NCBI GenBank assembly: GCA_002344885.1
Contig: DDUQ01000047.1
Location: forward strand, 1-7,753
Direction of reading: 5' to 3'
DNA from: Comamonadaceae bacterium UBA2334
Lineage (GTDB): Bacteria; Pseudomonadota; Gammaproteobacteria; Burkholderiales; Burkholderiaceae_C
Length of the DNA stretch: 7,753 nt
Shown: in pieces, positions 1 to 7,478 of the stretch
Layout: every line of letters starts with the position of its first letter
Position numbering within the stretch: position 1 is the stretch's first letter
Translations under genes and position numbers: made by a program
Notes under the pieces: model-generated
Database searches by the model: none
Told to the model about the DNA's origin: nothing
What the model saw: only the letters and a program-made list of their open reading frames with translations

Positions 1-1089
1 AAAGTTGGGGGGGGGAGGGGCAAAGCCGGGACCCAGTTCGCGCCCACGGGCCCGGGCCGATGCCGACAGCGTGATGGCCGGGAACAACGCCGCCGCTGCC
101 GCGCCGGCCTGTGCCTGGGCGGCTGCCACCTGCCGCTCGGCGGCGGCAATGTCGGGCCTGCGCTCCAGCAACTGCGATGGCAATTGCTCTGGCACCGCAG
201 GCAATGCAGGCAAGTCGGTGGGCAGCGGATTGGCCGCCAGTGTGAAGGCGCCAGGTGCCTGCCCCACCAGCAGGGCCAGCGCGTGCACCAGTTGTTTGCC
301 CTGCAATTGGGCTTCGGCCAGTTGCGCCTGGGTGCTGTGCAACTGAGCCCGGGCCTGTGCCATGTCGGCCAGGGTGGCCACACCCGCCTGATGGCGGTTG
401 TCTACCAGCTTCAACGACTGTTCGTACGACTGCACGCTGCGCGCCAGGATGGTCTGCAGGGCCTGCGAGGTACGGGCAGCGAAATAGCTTTGCACCAACA
501 CCCCTTGCAGCGACAGGCGCTGAGCGGCCAGCGTGTGGCGGCTGGCGTCCAGCCGCGCCGCTGCCGCATCAATGCCCGCCGCCACGCGGCCCCACACGTC
601 CAACTCCCACGTGGCCAGCACGCCTTGAGCCGAAATGGACGAACTGGGTCCTGATGTGCTGCTGCCGTCTGAACGGGTGGCACCGGCTGTCAGGCCCAAG
701 GCGGGCAGCGCCCCGGCTTGGGCTGTGCCCAATGCCGCCTTCGCCACGGCTACGGCGGCTGCAGCAGCCTGCAGGTTCTGGTTTCCTGTCAGCAGGCGGG
801 CTTCCAAATCGTTCAAGACGGGATCGTTGAACAGCGTCCACCAGGCATCGGGCACGTCGGCGGCAGCTGGGTTGGCGGGCTGGAGCAGCCCGTTACCCAG
901 GCTGCTTCCTGCAAAGCGCGCAGGCACGTCCATGGCGGGGCGGGTGGATTCAGGCGGCGGTGTGGCACAGCCTGCTACCGTCAGCGTAACGGCCAGCACA
1001 ACGACCACGGGTGCCGGGCCTGTCAGTCGCAGGCGGTTCGAGTGGCTGGCGACAGCGTGCGCACGTGCAAGGGAGGACATGGATGGCAT
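1..1089 (-). CDS. Outer-membrane efflux lipoprotein, NodT/OprM (OpmB-like) family, 3' end cut off
   Basis: This is the outer-membrane channel of the efflux system; it would form a trimeric beta-barrel/alpha-barrel duct that carries substrate from the adaptor-pump complex out of the cell. The frame reads from ATG at 1089 to the window edge without a stop, giving 363 residues of a family usually about 460-500 long, so roughly the last quarter is missing. A hydrophobic segment (about residues 27-40) ends in a lipobox VAGC with Cys41, the likely lipidation site. The family motif WELDVWGRV is at 161-169, SYFAAR at 201-206 and ERRPDI at 309-314, with long Ala/Gln-rich helical stretches between them. 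An in-frame ATG at 1080 is an equally possible start (Cys would then be 38). Neither ATG has a purine-rich ribosome binding site; the first lies 13 nt after the mdtC stop, so translation is probably coupled to mdtC. The last visible residues run into a proline stretch from a G homopolymer (7-15). The family is clear; the substrate is not. Confidence 0.93.
   Translation of the reverse strand, partial: MPSMSSLARAHAVASHSNRLRLTGPAPVVVVLAVTLTVAGCATPPPESTRPAMDVPARFAGSSLGNGLLQPANPAAADVPDAWWTLFNDPVLNDLEARLLTGNQNLQAAAAAVAVAKAALGTAQAGALPALGLTAGATRSDGSSTSGPSSSISAQGVLATWELDVWGRVAAGIDAAAARLDASRHTLAAQRLSLQGVLVQSYFAARTSQALQTILARSVQSYEQSLKLVDNRHQAGVATLADMAQARAQLHSTQAQLAEAQLQGKQLVHALALLVGQAPGAFTLAANPLPTDLPALPAVPEQLPSQLLERRPDIAAAERQVAAAQAQAGAAAAALFPAITLSASARARGRELGPGFAPPPPNF
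7..15. repeat. G homopolymer (nine bases) near the window edge
   Basis: Nine G bases followed by A and four more G lie within the outer-membrane channel gene, where they encode a run of prolines (FAPPPPNF, residues 356-363). The family usually has a phrase like SAP-x-x-FW at this place, so the frame may be correct. Homopolymers of this length are also frequent sequencing or assembly error sites, and the downstream frame cannot be seen. Confidence 0.5.
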
Positions 1090-1102
1090 GGGGTGCGGGT
1101 GA

Positions 1103-4100
1103 TCAGTTGAGGGGCGCAGCCGGGGTGGGCACAGTGGCGACGTGGGCTGCAACGGGTGCACGACCTGAAGCCTGGCCGCGCTGGCCCCGCCAGCGCAGCT
1201 TGTCCATCCACACATACACCACAGGCGTGGTGTAGAGCGTCAACAGCTGGCTCAGCACCAGGCCGCCCACCACGGCAATGCCCAATGGTTGGCGCAACTC
1301 GGCCCCGTCGCCCTGGCCAATGACCAAGGGCACGGCACCCAGAATGGCGGCGATGGTGGTCATGAGGATGGGACGCAGGCGAATCTGCGCCGCACGGTAA
1401 ATGGCCTGTGCCGCACTGGCCCCGGTGCGGCGCTGGTACTCGATGGCGAAGTCAATCATCAAGATGGCGTTCTTTTTCACGATGCCGATCAGCAGGATGA
1501 CGCCAATGAGCGCGATGAGCGAGAACTCGGTCTTGTAGAGCATCAGCGCCAGCAGTGCGCCCACCCCCGCCGACGGCAGCGTGGACAGGATGGTGATGGG
1601 ATGGATCAGACTTTCGTACAGGATGCCGAGCAGCAGGTAAATGGTGACCAGCGCCGCCAGAATGAGCACGGGCTGGCTGCTGAGCGAGTCCTTGAAGCCT
1701 TTCGCTGTGCCCTCGAACGTGCCGCGCACTGCCACGGGCACGCCCAGGCTGGCCACTGCATTGGTGATGGCATCGGTGGCGGCTGACAGCGAACCGCCGG
1801 GTGGAAGCTCGAAGCTGATGGTGGACGCCGGTGTGCCCGACTGGTGGTTGACCGTGAGTGGCGCCACCGTGAAGCGCTGCTGCGCCACGGTCTGCAGCGG
1901 CACCACCTGGCCGTTGGTGGTCACGAAATTGAGCTGACGCAGCGCATCCGGCCCCTGCAAGTGTTCTTCCGACAGCTCCATGACCACGCGATACTGGTTC
2001 AGGGGGTTGTAAATCACACCTACCTGGCGCTGACCGAAGGCGTTGTTCAGCGTGTTGCTGGCGTTGCGCATGGTCAGGCCCAGGCTGGCCATGGTGTCGC
2101 GGTCGAACTGCAACGTGGTTTGCAAACCGGCATCGGCGCGGTCGGTGTCCACGTCGGTGATTTCTGGCAGTTTCATCAATGCCTGGCGGATGCGGGGCTC
2201 CCACTGGCGCAGTTCTTCCAGCTCGTCAGATTGCAGGGTGTACTGGTAGCTGGTGCTGGTTTGTCGCCCGCCGATGCGGATGTCCTGCTGCTGGAACATG
2301 AACAGCCTCGCGCCAGGCTCTTTGGCCAATTTCTGCCGCAGCCGCTCCACCACCTTGTCAGCCGATTCCTTGCGCTCGTTCAGGGGCTTCAAACTCATGA
2401 ACATGATGGCCGTGTTGCGTTGACCGCCCCCTGTAAAGCCGGTGATGTGCTCCACCGCCGGGTCTTCGCGCACCACCTCCATGAAACGGTCCAGCCGCTG
2501 CTGCATCGCCTGAAAGGACGAGGCCTGGTCGGCGCGGATGAAGCCACCAATGCGCCCGGTGTCCTGAGTGGGGAAAAAGCCTTTTTCAATGGTCTGGTAC
2601 AGGTAGATGTTCAGCGCCACCACACCTGCCAGCGACAGCAGCACCCACACGGAGTGCCGAAGGCTCCAGGCCAGGCTGTGGCGGTAGCCACGCAGCAGCG
2701 CTCCCTGCAACCAGGCCGACGCACGCGACAGCACACCCAGGCCAGTACCCCGCCCCGCTGCCTTCTGGCTGCGCCCCACCTTGGGTGGCATGTTGCGCAG
2801 CAACACGGCACTCATGGCCGGGGTGGTGGTGAGCGACACCACCATGGACACCAGAATGGCGGCCGACAGCACCACGGCAAATTCGCGGAACAGCCGGCCC
2901 ACGATGCCCCCCATGAGCAAGATGGGGATGAACACCGCAATGAGCGACAGGCTGATGGACACCACGGTGAAGCCAATTTCCCGCGAGCCATCCAGCGCAG
3001 CCTGTAAAGCCGATTTGCCGCGTTCCATGTGGCGCGTGATGTTCTCCAGCACCACGATGGCATCGTCCACCACGAAGCCGGTGGCCACCGTCAGCGCCAT
3101 GAGCGACAGGTTGTCCAGCGTGTAACCCAACAGGTACATGACGCAGAAAGTCCCGGCAAGCGACACCGGCACCGCCACGCTGGGAATGACCGCCGCCCGA
3201 CCGTTGCGCAGGAAGAGAAACACAACCAATATCACCAGCGCCACCGACAAGACCAGCGCGTTTTGCACCTCGCGCAGCGAGGCGCGAATGGTCAGCGTGC
3301 GGTCCGCCACCACGTCCAGCGCAATCTCAGGCGGGATGCTGGCCTGCAACTGGGGCAACAGCGCCTTGACGCGGTCCACCGATTCAATGATGTTGGCCCC
3401 AGGTGCTTTGAATAGCATGAGCAAAATGGCCGGTTTGCCATTGGCCACACCGTAGTTGCGCACGTCTTGCACTGAATCAATCACCTCGGCCACATCTTGC
3501 AGCCGCACGGCGTTGCCGTTTCGGTAGCGCACGATGAGCGGGGCATAGTCGGCCGCCGAGCGGGCCTGGTCGTTGGCCACGATCTGCCAGGTGCGGCTGC
3601 CGTCGTCCAGCACGCCTTTGGGCCGGTTGACGTTGGTGGCGGTCACGGCCACACGGATGTCTTCCAGCGCCAGGCCTTGCGCGGCCAGGCGGTTGGGGTC
3701 AAGCTGGATGCGCACCGCAGGCAAGGCCCCACCACCAATGTTCACCTGCCCGATGCCGTCCACCTGCGACAGGCTTTGCGCCAGCACGGTGGACGCGGCG
3801 TCGTACATCTGCCCGCGGCTGAGCTTGTCGGACGTGAGCGCCAGAATCATCACCGGCGTATCGGCCGGGTTCACCTTGCGGTAGCTGGGGTTAGACGGCA
3901 GACCCGTGGGCAACAGCGTGCGCGACGCATTGATGGCGGCCTGCACGTCGCGGGCCGCGTGGTCGATGTTGCGGTCCAGGTCAAACTGCAGCGTCACCCG
4001 TGTGTTGCCCTGCGACGAGCTGGAGGTGATTTCCGTCACGCCGGCAATGCCGCCCAGCGCACGCTCCAGCGGGGTGGCCACGGTGGCGGCCATGGTTTCG

Positions 4101-4267
4101 GGGCTGGCCCCTGGCAAGCTGGCGGTGACGCTGATGGTGGGAAACTCCACCTGCGGCAGCGGTGCCACGGCCAGCAGGCGGTAGGCCAGCGCCCCCGCCA
4201 GCGCCACGCCCAGCGTGAGCAGCAGCGTGGCCACCGGCCGGTAGATGAACAAGGCAGACGGGTTCAC
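1103..4267 (-). CDS. mdtC: MdtC-type RND multidrug efflux pump subunit
   Basis: This is the second inner-membrane RND subunit, a proton/drug antiporter that in E. coli assembles with MdtB as a heterotrimer (MdtB2C) exporting compounds such as novobiocin and bile salts. The protein has 1054 residues (E. coli MdtC is about 1025). TM1 is near 11-32, followed by the first periplasmic porter half (about 33-335), TM2-6 (about 337-490), TM7 (about 540-557), the second periplasmic half (about 560-865) and TM8-12 (about 867-1020). Proton-relay residues are present: Asp401-Asp402 in GFVVDDAIV (TM4), Lys932 in KKNAIL (TM10), Arg963 and Thr970, matching AcrB D407/D408, K940, R971 and T978. MdtC rather than MdtB is supported by the FIYRPVAT start, SLPGASPETMA and GGRQTSTSYQYTL, all close to remembered E. 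coli MdtC. I chose GTG at 4267 because the protein then begins exactly where the family does, GGGA lies 7 nt upstream, and the start overlaps the mdtB stop as GTGA. The reading frame stays open to a GTG at 4354, but those 29 residues look unlike the family. The C-terminal tail (about 1026-1054) is rich in Ala and Pro. Confidence 0.97.
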   Translation of the reverse strand: MNPSALFIYRPVATLLLTLGVALAGALAYRLLAVAPLPQVEFPTISVTASLPGASPETMAATVATPLERALGGIAGVTEITSSSSQGNTRVTLQFDLDRNIDHAARDVQAAINASRTLLPTGLPSNPSYRKVNPADTPVMILALTSDKLSRGQMYDAASTVLAQSLSQVDGIGQVNIGGGALPAVRIQLDPNRLAAQGLALEDIRVAVTATNVNRPKGVLDDGSRTWQIVANDQARSAADYAPLIVRYRNGNAVRLQDVAEVIDSVQDVRNYGVANGKPAILLMLFKAPGANIIESVDRVKALLPQLQASIPPEIALDVVADRTLTIRASLREVQNALVLSVALVILVVFLFLRNGRAAVIPSVAVPVSLAGTFCVMYLLGYTLDNLSLMALTVATGFVVDDAIVVLENITRHMERGKSALQAALDGSREIGFTVVSISLSLIAVFIPILLMGGIVGRLFREFAVVLSAAILVSMVVSLTTTPAMSAVLLRNMPPKVGRSQKAAGRGTGLGVLSRASAWLQGALLRGYRHSLAWSLRHSVWVLLSLAGVVALNIYLYQTIEKGFFPTQDTGRIGGFIRADQASSFQAMQQRLDRFMEVVREDPAVEHITGFTGGGQRNTAIMFMSLKPLNERKESADKVVERLRQKLAKEPGARLFMFQQQDIRIGGRQTSTSYQYTLQSDELEELRQWEPRIRQALMKLPEITDVDTDRADAGLQTTLQFDRDTMASLGLTMRNASNTLNNAFGQRQVGVIYNPLNQYRVVMELSEEHLQGPDALRQLNFVTTNGQVVPLQTVAQQRFTVAPLTVNHQSGTPASTISFELPPGGSLSAATDAITNAVASLGVPVAVRGTFEGTAKGFKDSLSSQPVLILAALVTIYLLLGILYESLIHPITILSTLPSAGVGALLALMLYKTEFSLIALIGVILLIGIVKKNAILMIDFAIEYQRRTGASAAQAIYRAAQIRLRPILMTTIAAILGAVPLVIGQGDGAELRQPLGIAVVGGLVLSQLLTLYTTPVVYVWMDKLRWRGQRGQASGRAPVAAHVATVPTPAAPLN

Positions 4268-7200
4268 GCCTGTGTCCCGTTGTGTGAACCGTTTTCTGAA
4301 CCGTTGTGTGGCCCACCACGCCCGGCGCCCTGCCCCGCCAAGCGCGCAAACCACAGGTAGATGACCGGCGTGCTGAACAGCGTCAGCAACTGGCTGACCA
4401 CCAGCCCTCCCACCAGCGTCACACCCAGCGGTTGCCGCAATTCACTGCCCACACCCTGCCCCAGCATCAGTGGCATGGCTCCGAGCAGCGCGGCCAAGGT
4501 GGTCATGAGGATGGGCCTGAAGCGCAGCAGACAGGCCTGGCGGATGGCTTCGTGGGGCGACAAGCCCTGTTCGCGCTCGGCCTCCAGCGCGAAGTCGATC
4601 ATCAGGATGGCGTTCTTCTTCACGATGCCGATCAGGAGGATGATGCCGATGACGGCGATCATCCCCAGGTCCATCTGCGCAGCCAGCAGCGCCAGCAACG
4701 CGCCCACTGCCGCCGATGGCAGGGTGGACAAGATGGTGACCGGGTGGACCGTGCTTTCATACAGCACCCCCAGCACGATGTACATGGTGACCACCGCCGC
4801 CAGAATCAGCCACAGCGTGTTGGCCAGCGACGCCTCGAACGCCAGTGCCGCCCCCTGGAAACGCGTGACGATGCTGGCAGGCAGGCCCATGGCAGCCTCT
4901 TCGGCACGGATGGCGGCCACCGCATCGCCCAACGCCACACCCGGCGCGGTGTTGAACGACACCGTCACGGCCGGGAACTGCGCCACATGGTTGATGGACA
5001 ACAGCGCCGGTTGCTCCACCACCCGTGCCACCGATGACAGCGGCACCGGCACCCCGCTGGTACTGGGCACCCGCACCTGCCCCAGCAGCTGCGGGCCGGT
5101 GCGCCAGGCCGGGTCCACTTCCAGCACCACGCGGTATTGGTTGGACTGGGTGTAAATGGTGGAAATGAGCCGCTGGCCGAATGCGTTGTACAGCGCGTTG
5201 TCGATGGCGGCCACCGACACCCCCTTGCGGGCCGCCGCCGCCCGGTCAATCTCCACAAACGCCTGCAGGCCCTGGTTTTGCAAATCGGTGGTCACGTCGC
5301 GCAGCTCGGGCAGGGCTTGCAGGCGCTCCACCAGCGCGTCAGACGCCTTGTGCAGCTCGGGTGCATCGGGCGAACTGAGCAGAAACTGGTACTGGGTACG
5401 CGCCACACGGTCTTCAATGCTCAGGTCCTGAACGGCCTGGAGGTACAGGTGCATGCCCGGCACCTTGCCGGCTGTCTGTTCAGTGATGCGGCGGATGACC
5501 TGCTCGATGTCGCGCGACGCGGCATCGCGCTCGGCCAGGGGCTTCAGGTTGATGAGCATGCGCCCGGTGTTCAACGTGGCGTTGGTACCGTCCACACCAA
5601 TGAACGACGACAGGCTGGCCACAGCAGGGTCTTGCAACAGCAGCTCGGCCATGCGCTGCTGCTGTTCGGCCATGGCACCGAACGAGGTGGCCTGTGGCCC
5701 TTCTGTCACGGCCTGGATGACACCCGTGTCCTGCACCGGAAAGAAGCCCTTGGGCACCGTGCGGTACAGCGCCACCGTGGCCAGCAACGTGAGGGCAAAC
5801 ACCAGCAGGGTGAGCCCCTGGCGGCGCAGCACGCCATCCAGCAGGCGGGCGTAGCCGGCAATCAGCTCGTCAAAGAAGCGTCCCACCGCCCGGTACAACG
5901 CGCCGTGGGCCTCGTCAGGCGTGTGGCGCAGCAACCGGGCGCACAGCATGGGCGTGAGCGTGAGCGACACCACCGCCGAAATGAGGATGGACACGGCCAT
6001 GGTGACCGCAAACTCGTGAAACAGCCGCCCGACCACGTCGGCCATGAACAGCAGCGGGATCAGCACCGCGATGAGCGAGATGGTGAGCGAGATGATGGTG
6101 AAGCCAATCTGCTGCGCCCCCTTCAGCGCGGCCTGCAGGGGCGGCTCGCCCTCTTCCACGTAACGGGCAATGTTCTCGATCATGACGATGGCGTCGTCCA
6201 CCACGAAGCCGGTGGAAATGGTGAGCGCCATCAGCGTGAGGTTGTTGATGGAATAGCCCAGCAGGTGCATCACACCAAACGTGCCCACCAGCGACAGCGG
6301 CACGGCCAGCGCCGGGATGAGGGTAGCCGTGCCACTCCGCAAAAACACAAAAATCACGCCCACCACGAGGGCAATGGCCAGCATCAGCTCGTGCTGCACA
6401 TCGCGCACCGAGGCGCGGATGGTGGTGGTGCGGTCGGTCAGGATCTGCACGTCCAGCGAGGCGGGCAAGGTGCCCTGCAGCTTGGGCAACAGCGCCTTGA
6501 TGCGGTCAACGGTTTCAATGACGTTGGCCCCCGGCTGGCGTTGAATGTTCAAAATGACCCCGGCGCGTTGCTGGCCGTCATAGGCGGCCCAGGCCGACAG
6601 GCGCTCGTTCTCAGGCGCATCGACAATCCTCGCCACTTCCTCCAGCCGCACGGGACTGCCATTGCGGTAGGCCACCACCAGACGGGCGTACTCGGCGCTG
6701 CTGCGCAACTGGTCGTTGGCGTCAATGGTGGAGGCGCGGGCCGGCCCGTCAAAACTGCCCTTGGCCTGGCGGACGTTGGCGTTGTTGATGGCGGTGCGCA
6801 GGTCTTCCAGCGTCATGCCTTGCGCGGCCAGTGCCGCAGGGTTGGCCTGTATGCGCACCGCTGGGCGCTGCCCGCCTGCCACCGACACCAACCCCACGCC
6901 CGGCACCTGACTGAGCTTGGGTGCCAAGCGGTTCTCCACCAGGTCCTGTACCTTGATGACCGGCAGCGACGGCGAGGTGACCGCCAGCGTCAGCACCGGT
7001 GCATCGGCCGGATTCACTTTCTTGTACAGCGGTGGCATGGGCAAATCGCTGGGCAGCAAGTTGCTGCCCGCGTTGATGGCCGCCTGCACCTGCTGTTCGG
7101 CCACGGCCAGATCGACGTCCAGCGTGAAGCGCAAGGTGATGACCGATGCCCCGCCAGAACTGGTGGACGACATCTGGGCCAGCCCCGGCATCTGGCCGAA

Positions 7201-7410
7201 CTGCCGCTCCAGCGGCGCCGTGATGGAAGAGGTGACCACGTCCGGGCTGGCCCCCGGGTACAGGGTACTGACCTGGATGGTGGGGTAATCCACCTCGGGC
7301 AGTGCCGAAATGGGCAGCAGACGGTAGGCCAGCAAGCCGCTGATGAGCAACGCCACCATGAGCAGCGAGGTGGCCACGGGCCGCAGGATAAACAGGCGGG
7401 AGAGGTTCAT
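4264..7410 (-). CDS. mdtB: MdtB-type RND multidrug efflux pump subunit
   Basis: This is the first inner-membrane RND subunit and partner of MdtC in a proton-driven drug exporter working through the adaptor and outer-membrane channel. The protein has 1048 residues (E. coli MdtB is 1040). TM1 is near 11-30, then the first periplasmic half (about 31-335), TM2-6 (about 342-492), TM7 (about 532-549), the second periplasmic half (about 550-862) and TM8-12 (about 865-1021). The proton relay is intact: Asp405-Asp406 in GFVVDDAIV, Lys932 in KKNAIL, Arg963 and Thr970. MdtB identity rests on stretches close to remembered E. coli MdtB: LPEVDYPTIQV, TAPLERQFGQM, SFIGVDGTNA, YNAFGQRLISTIYTQ and ALEAEREQG. 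The ATG at 7410 has a good ribosome binding site and places MNLSRLFILRPVAT at the N-terminus; it lacks the roughly 10-residue extension seen in E. coli. The C-terminus carries a small polar repeat (HNGS-ENGS-HNGT, residues 1035-1046). The gene follows the putative adaptor by 68 nt and overlaps mdtC by 4 nt. Confidence 0.97.
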   Translation of the reverse strand: MNLSRLFILRPVATSLLMVALLISGLLAYRLLPISALPEVDYPTIQVSTLYPGASPDVVTSSITAPLERQFGQMPGLAQMSSTSSGGASVITLRFTLDVDLAVAEQQVQAAINAGSNLLPSDLPMPPLYKKVNPADAPVLTLAVTSPSLPVIKVQDLVENRLAPKLSQVPGVGLVSVAGGQRPAVRIQANPAALAAQGMTLEDLRTAINNANVRQAKGSFDGPARASTIDANDQLRSSAEYARLVVAYRNGSPVRLEEVARIVDAPENERLSAWAAYDGQQRAGVILNIQRQPGANVIETVDRIKALLPKLQGTLPASLDVQILTDRTTTIRASVRDVQHELMLAIALVVGVIFVFLRSGTATLIPALAVPLSLVGTFGVMHLLGYSINNLTLMALTISTGFVVDDAIVMIENIARYVEEGEPPLQAALKGAQQIGFTIISLTISLIAVLIPLLFMADVVGRLFHEFAVTMAVSILISAVVSLTLTPMLCARLLRHTPDEAHGALYRAVGRFFDELIAGYARLLDGVLRRQGLTLLVFALTLLATVALYRTVPKGFFPVQDTGVIQAVTEGPQATSFGAMAEQQQRMAELLLQDPAVASLSSFIGVDGTNATLNTGRMLINLKPLAERDAASRDIEQVIRRITEQTAGKVPGMHLYLQAVQDLSIEDRVARTQYQFLLSSPDAPELHKASDALVERLQALPELRDVTTDLQNQGLQAFVEIDRAAAARKGVSVAAIDNALYNAFGQRLISTIYTQSNQYRVVLEVDPAWRTGPQLLGQVRVPSTSGVPVPLSSVARVVEQPALLSINHVAQFPAVTVSFNTAPGVALGDAVAAIRAEEAAMGLPASIVTRFQGAALAFEASLANTLWLILAAVVTMYIVLGVLYESTVHPVTILSTLPSAAVGALLALLAAQMDLGMIAVIGIILLIGIVKKNAILMIDFALEAEREQGLSPHEAIRQACLLRFRPILMTTLAALLGAMPLMLGQGVGSELRQPLGVTLVGGLVVSQLLTLFSTPVIYLWFARLAGQGAGRGGPHNGSENGSHNGTQA
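4273..4308 (-). repeat. Three imperfect 12-bp tandem repeats at the 3' end of mdtB
   Basis: On the minus strand the units are CACAACGGTTCA (4308-4297), GAAAACGGTTCA (4296-4285) and CACAACGGGACA (4284-4273). They encode HNGS, ENGS and HNGT at MdtB residues 1035-1046, in the cytoplasmic tail after TM12. Each outer unit differs from the first by two bases. The last unit contains the GGGA that serves as the mdtC ribosome binding site. Unit gain or loss would keep the mdtB frame. Confidence 0.8.
4275..4278 (-). promoter_or_regulatory. Ribosome binding site of mdtC inside the end of mdtB
   Basis: GGGA on the minus strand lies 7 nt before the GTG at 4267, within the last codons of mdtB. It is short, so initiation at mdtC probably also depends on ribosomes terminating at the overlapping TGA (GTGA, 4267-4264). 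It decides in favour of GTG 4267 over the upstream GTG at 4354. Confidence 0.6.
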
Positions 7411-7416
7411 ATCAAA

Positions 7417-7424
7417 CCTTTCTT
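7417..7424 (-). promoter_or_regulatory. Ribosome binding site of mdtB
   Basis: The minus strand reads AAGAAAGG followed by 6 nt and the ATG at 7410. This is a reasonable Shine-Dalgarno sequence at normal spacing. It supports the chosen mdtB start and suggests independent initiation after the 68-nt gap. Confidence 0.75.
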
Positions 7425-7448
7425 GCCCTCACCGCCTGATTGGCGTCA

Positions 7449-7478
7449 TTGTTTGCTATTAATAAATTTGCAAAACAA
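7449..7478 (-). other. AT-rich imperfect inverted repeat just after the putative adaptor stop codon
   Basis: Read on the minus strand, TTGTTTTGC (7478-7470) pairs with GCAAACAA (7456-7449) with one bulged base, around a 13-nt AT-only loop. The 30 bases contain only 6 G or C, in sharp contrast to the surrounding GC-rich coding DNA. It begins immediately after the stop codon and ends about 39 nt before the mdtB ATG. The stem is too AT-rich, and no T run follows it, so a Rho-independent terminator is unlikely. It could be a weak RNA hairpin or an AU-rich RNA-processing site that adjusts adaptor versus pump expression; that is inference. The remainder of the gap (7411-7448) holds the mdtB ribosome binding site and nothing else I can recognise. 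Confidence 0.4.

Noticed and set aside
5..1110. Several plus-strand and minus-strand open frames overlapping the channel gene
   Set aside because: The NodT-family frame on the minus strand explains this region with a lipobox and conserved motifs. The others are Arg/Ala/Pro-rich shadows.
1844..3007. Long plus-strand open frame (387 codons) opposite mdtC
   Set aside because: It lies wholly antisense to a clearly conserved RND gene, is rich in His, Gln and Arg, and shows no family pattern. It is what GC-rich codon bias produces on the opposite strand.
4273..4308. N-glycosylation sequons (three N-G-S/T) in the MdtB tail
   Set aside because: The tail follows TM12 and is expected to be cytoplasmic; the sequons are a by-product of the 12-bp repeat.
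3497..4360. Plus-strand open frame (287 codons) opposite the start of mdtC
   Set aside because: It is antisense to conserved mdtC and mdtB sequence, has low-complexity His/Arg/Gly composition, and has no recognisable domain.
7429..7449. Six-codon open frame (MTPIRR) in the gap before mdtB, as a possible leader peptide
   Set aside because: It has no ribosome binding site, no attenuator-like paired structures and no informative codon content; it is expected by chance.
7449..7478. Rho-independent terminator after the putative adaptor gene
   Set aside because: The stem is AT-rich with a bulge and a 13-nt loop, and no T run follows on the transcribed strand.
7411..7478. Internal promoter in front of mdtB
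   Set aside because: The AT-rich segment contains TTG- and TAT-like words, but none make a -35/-10 pair at acceptable spacing with good matches.
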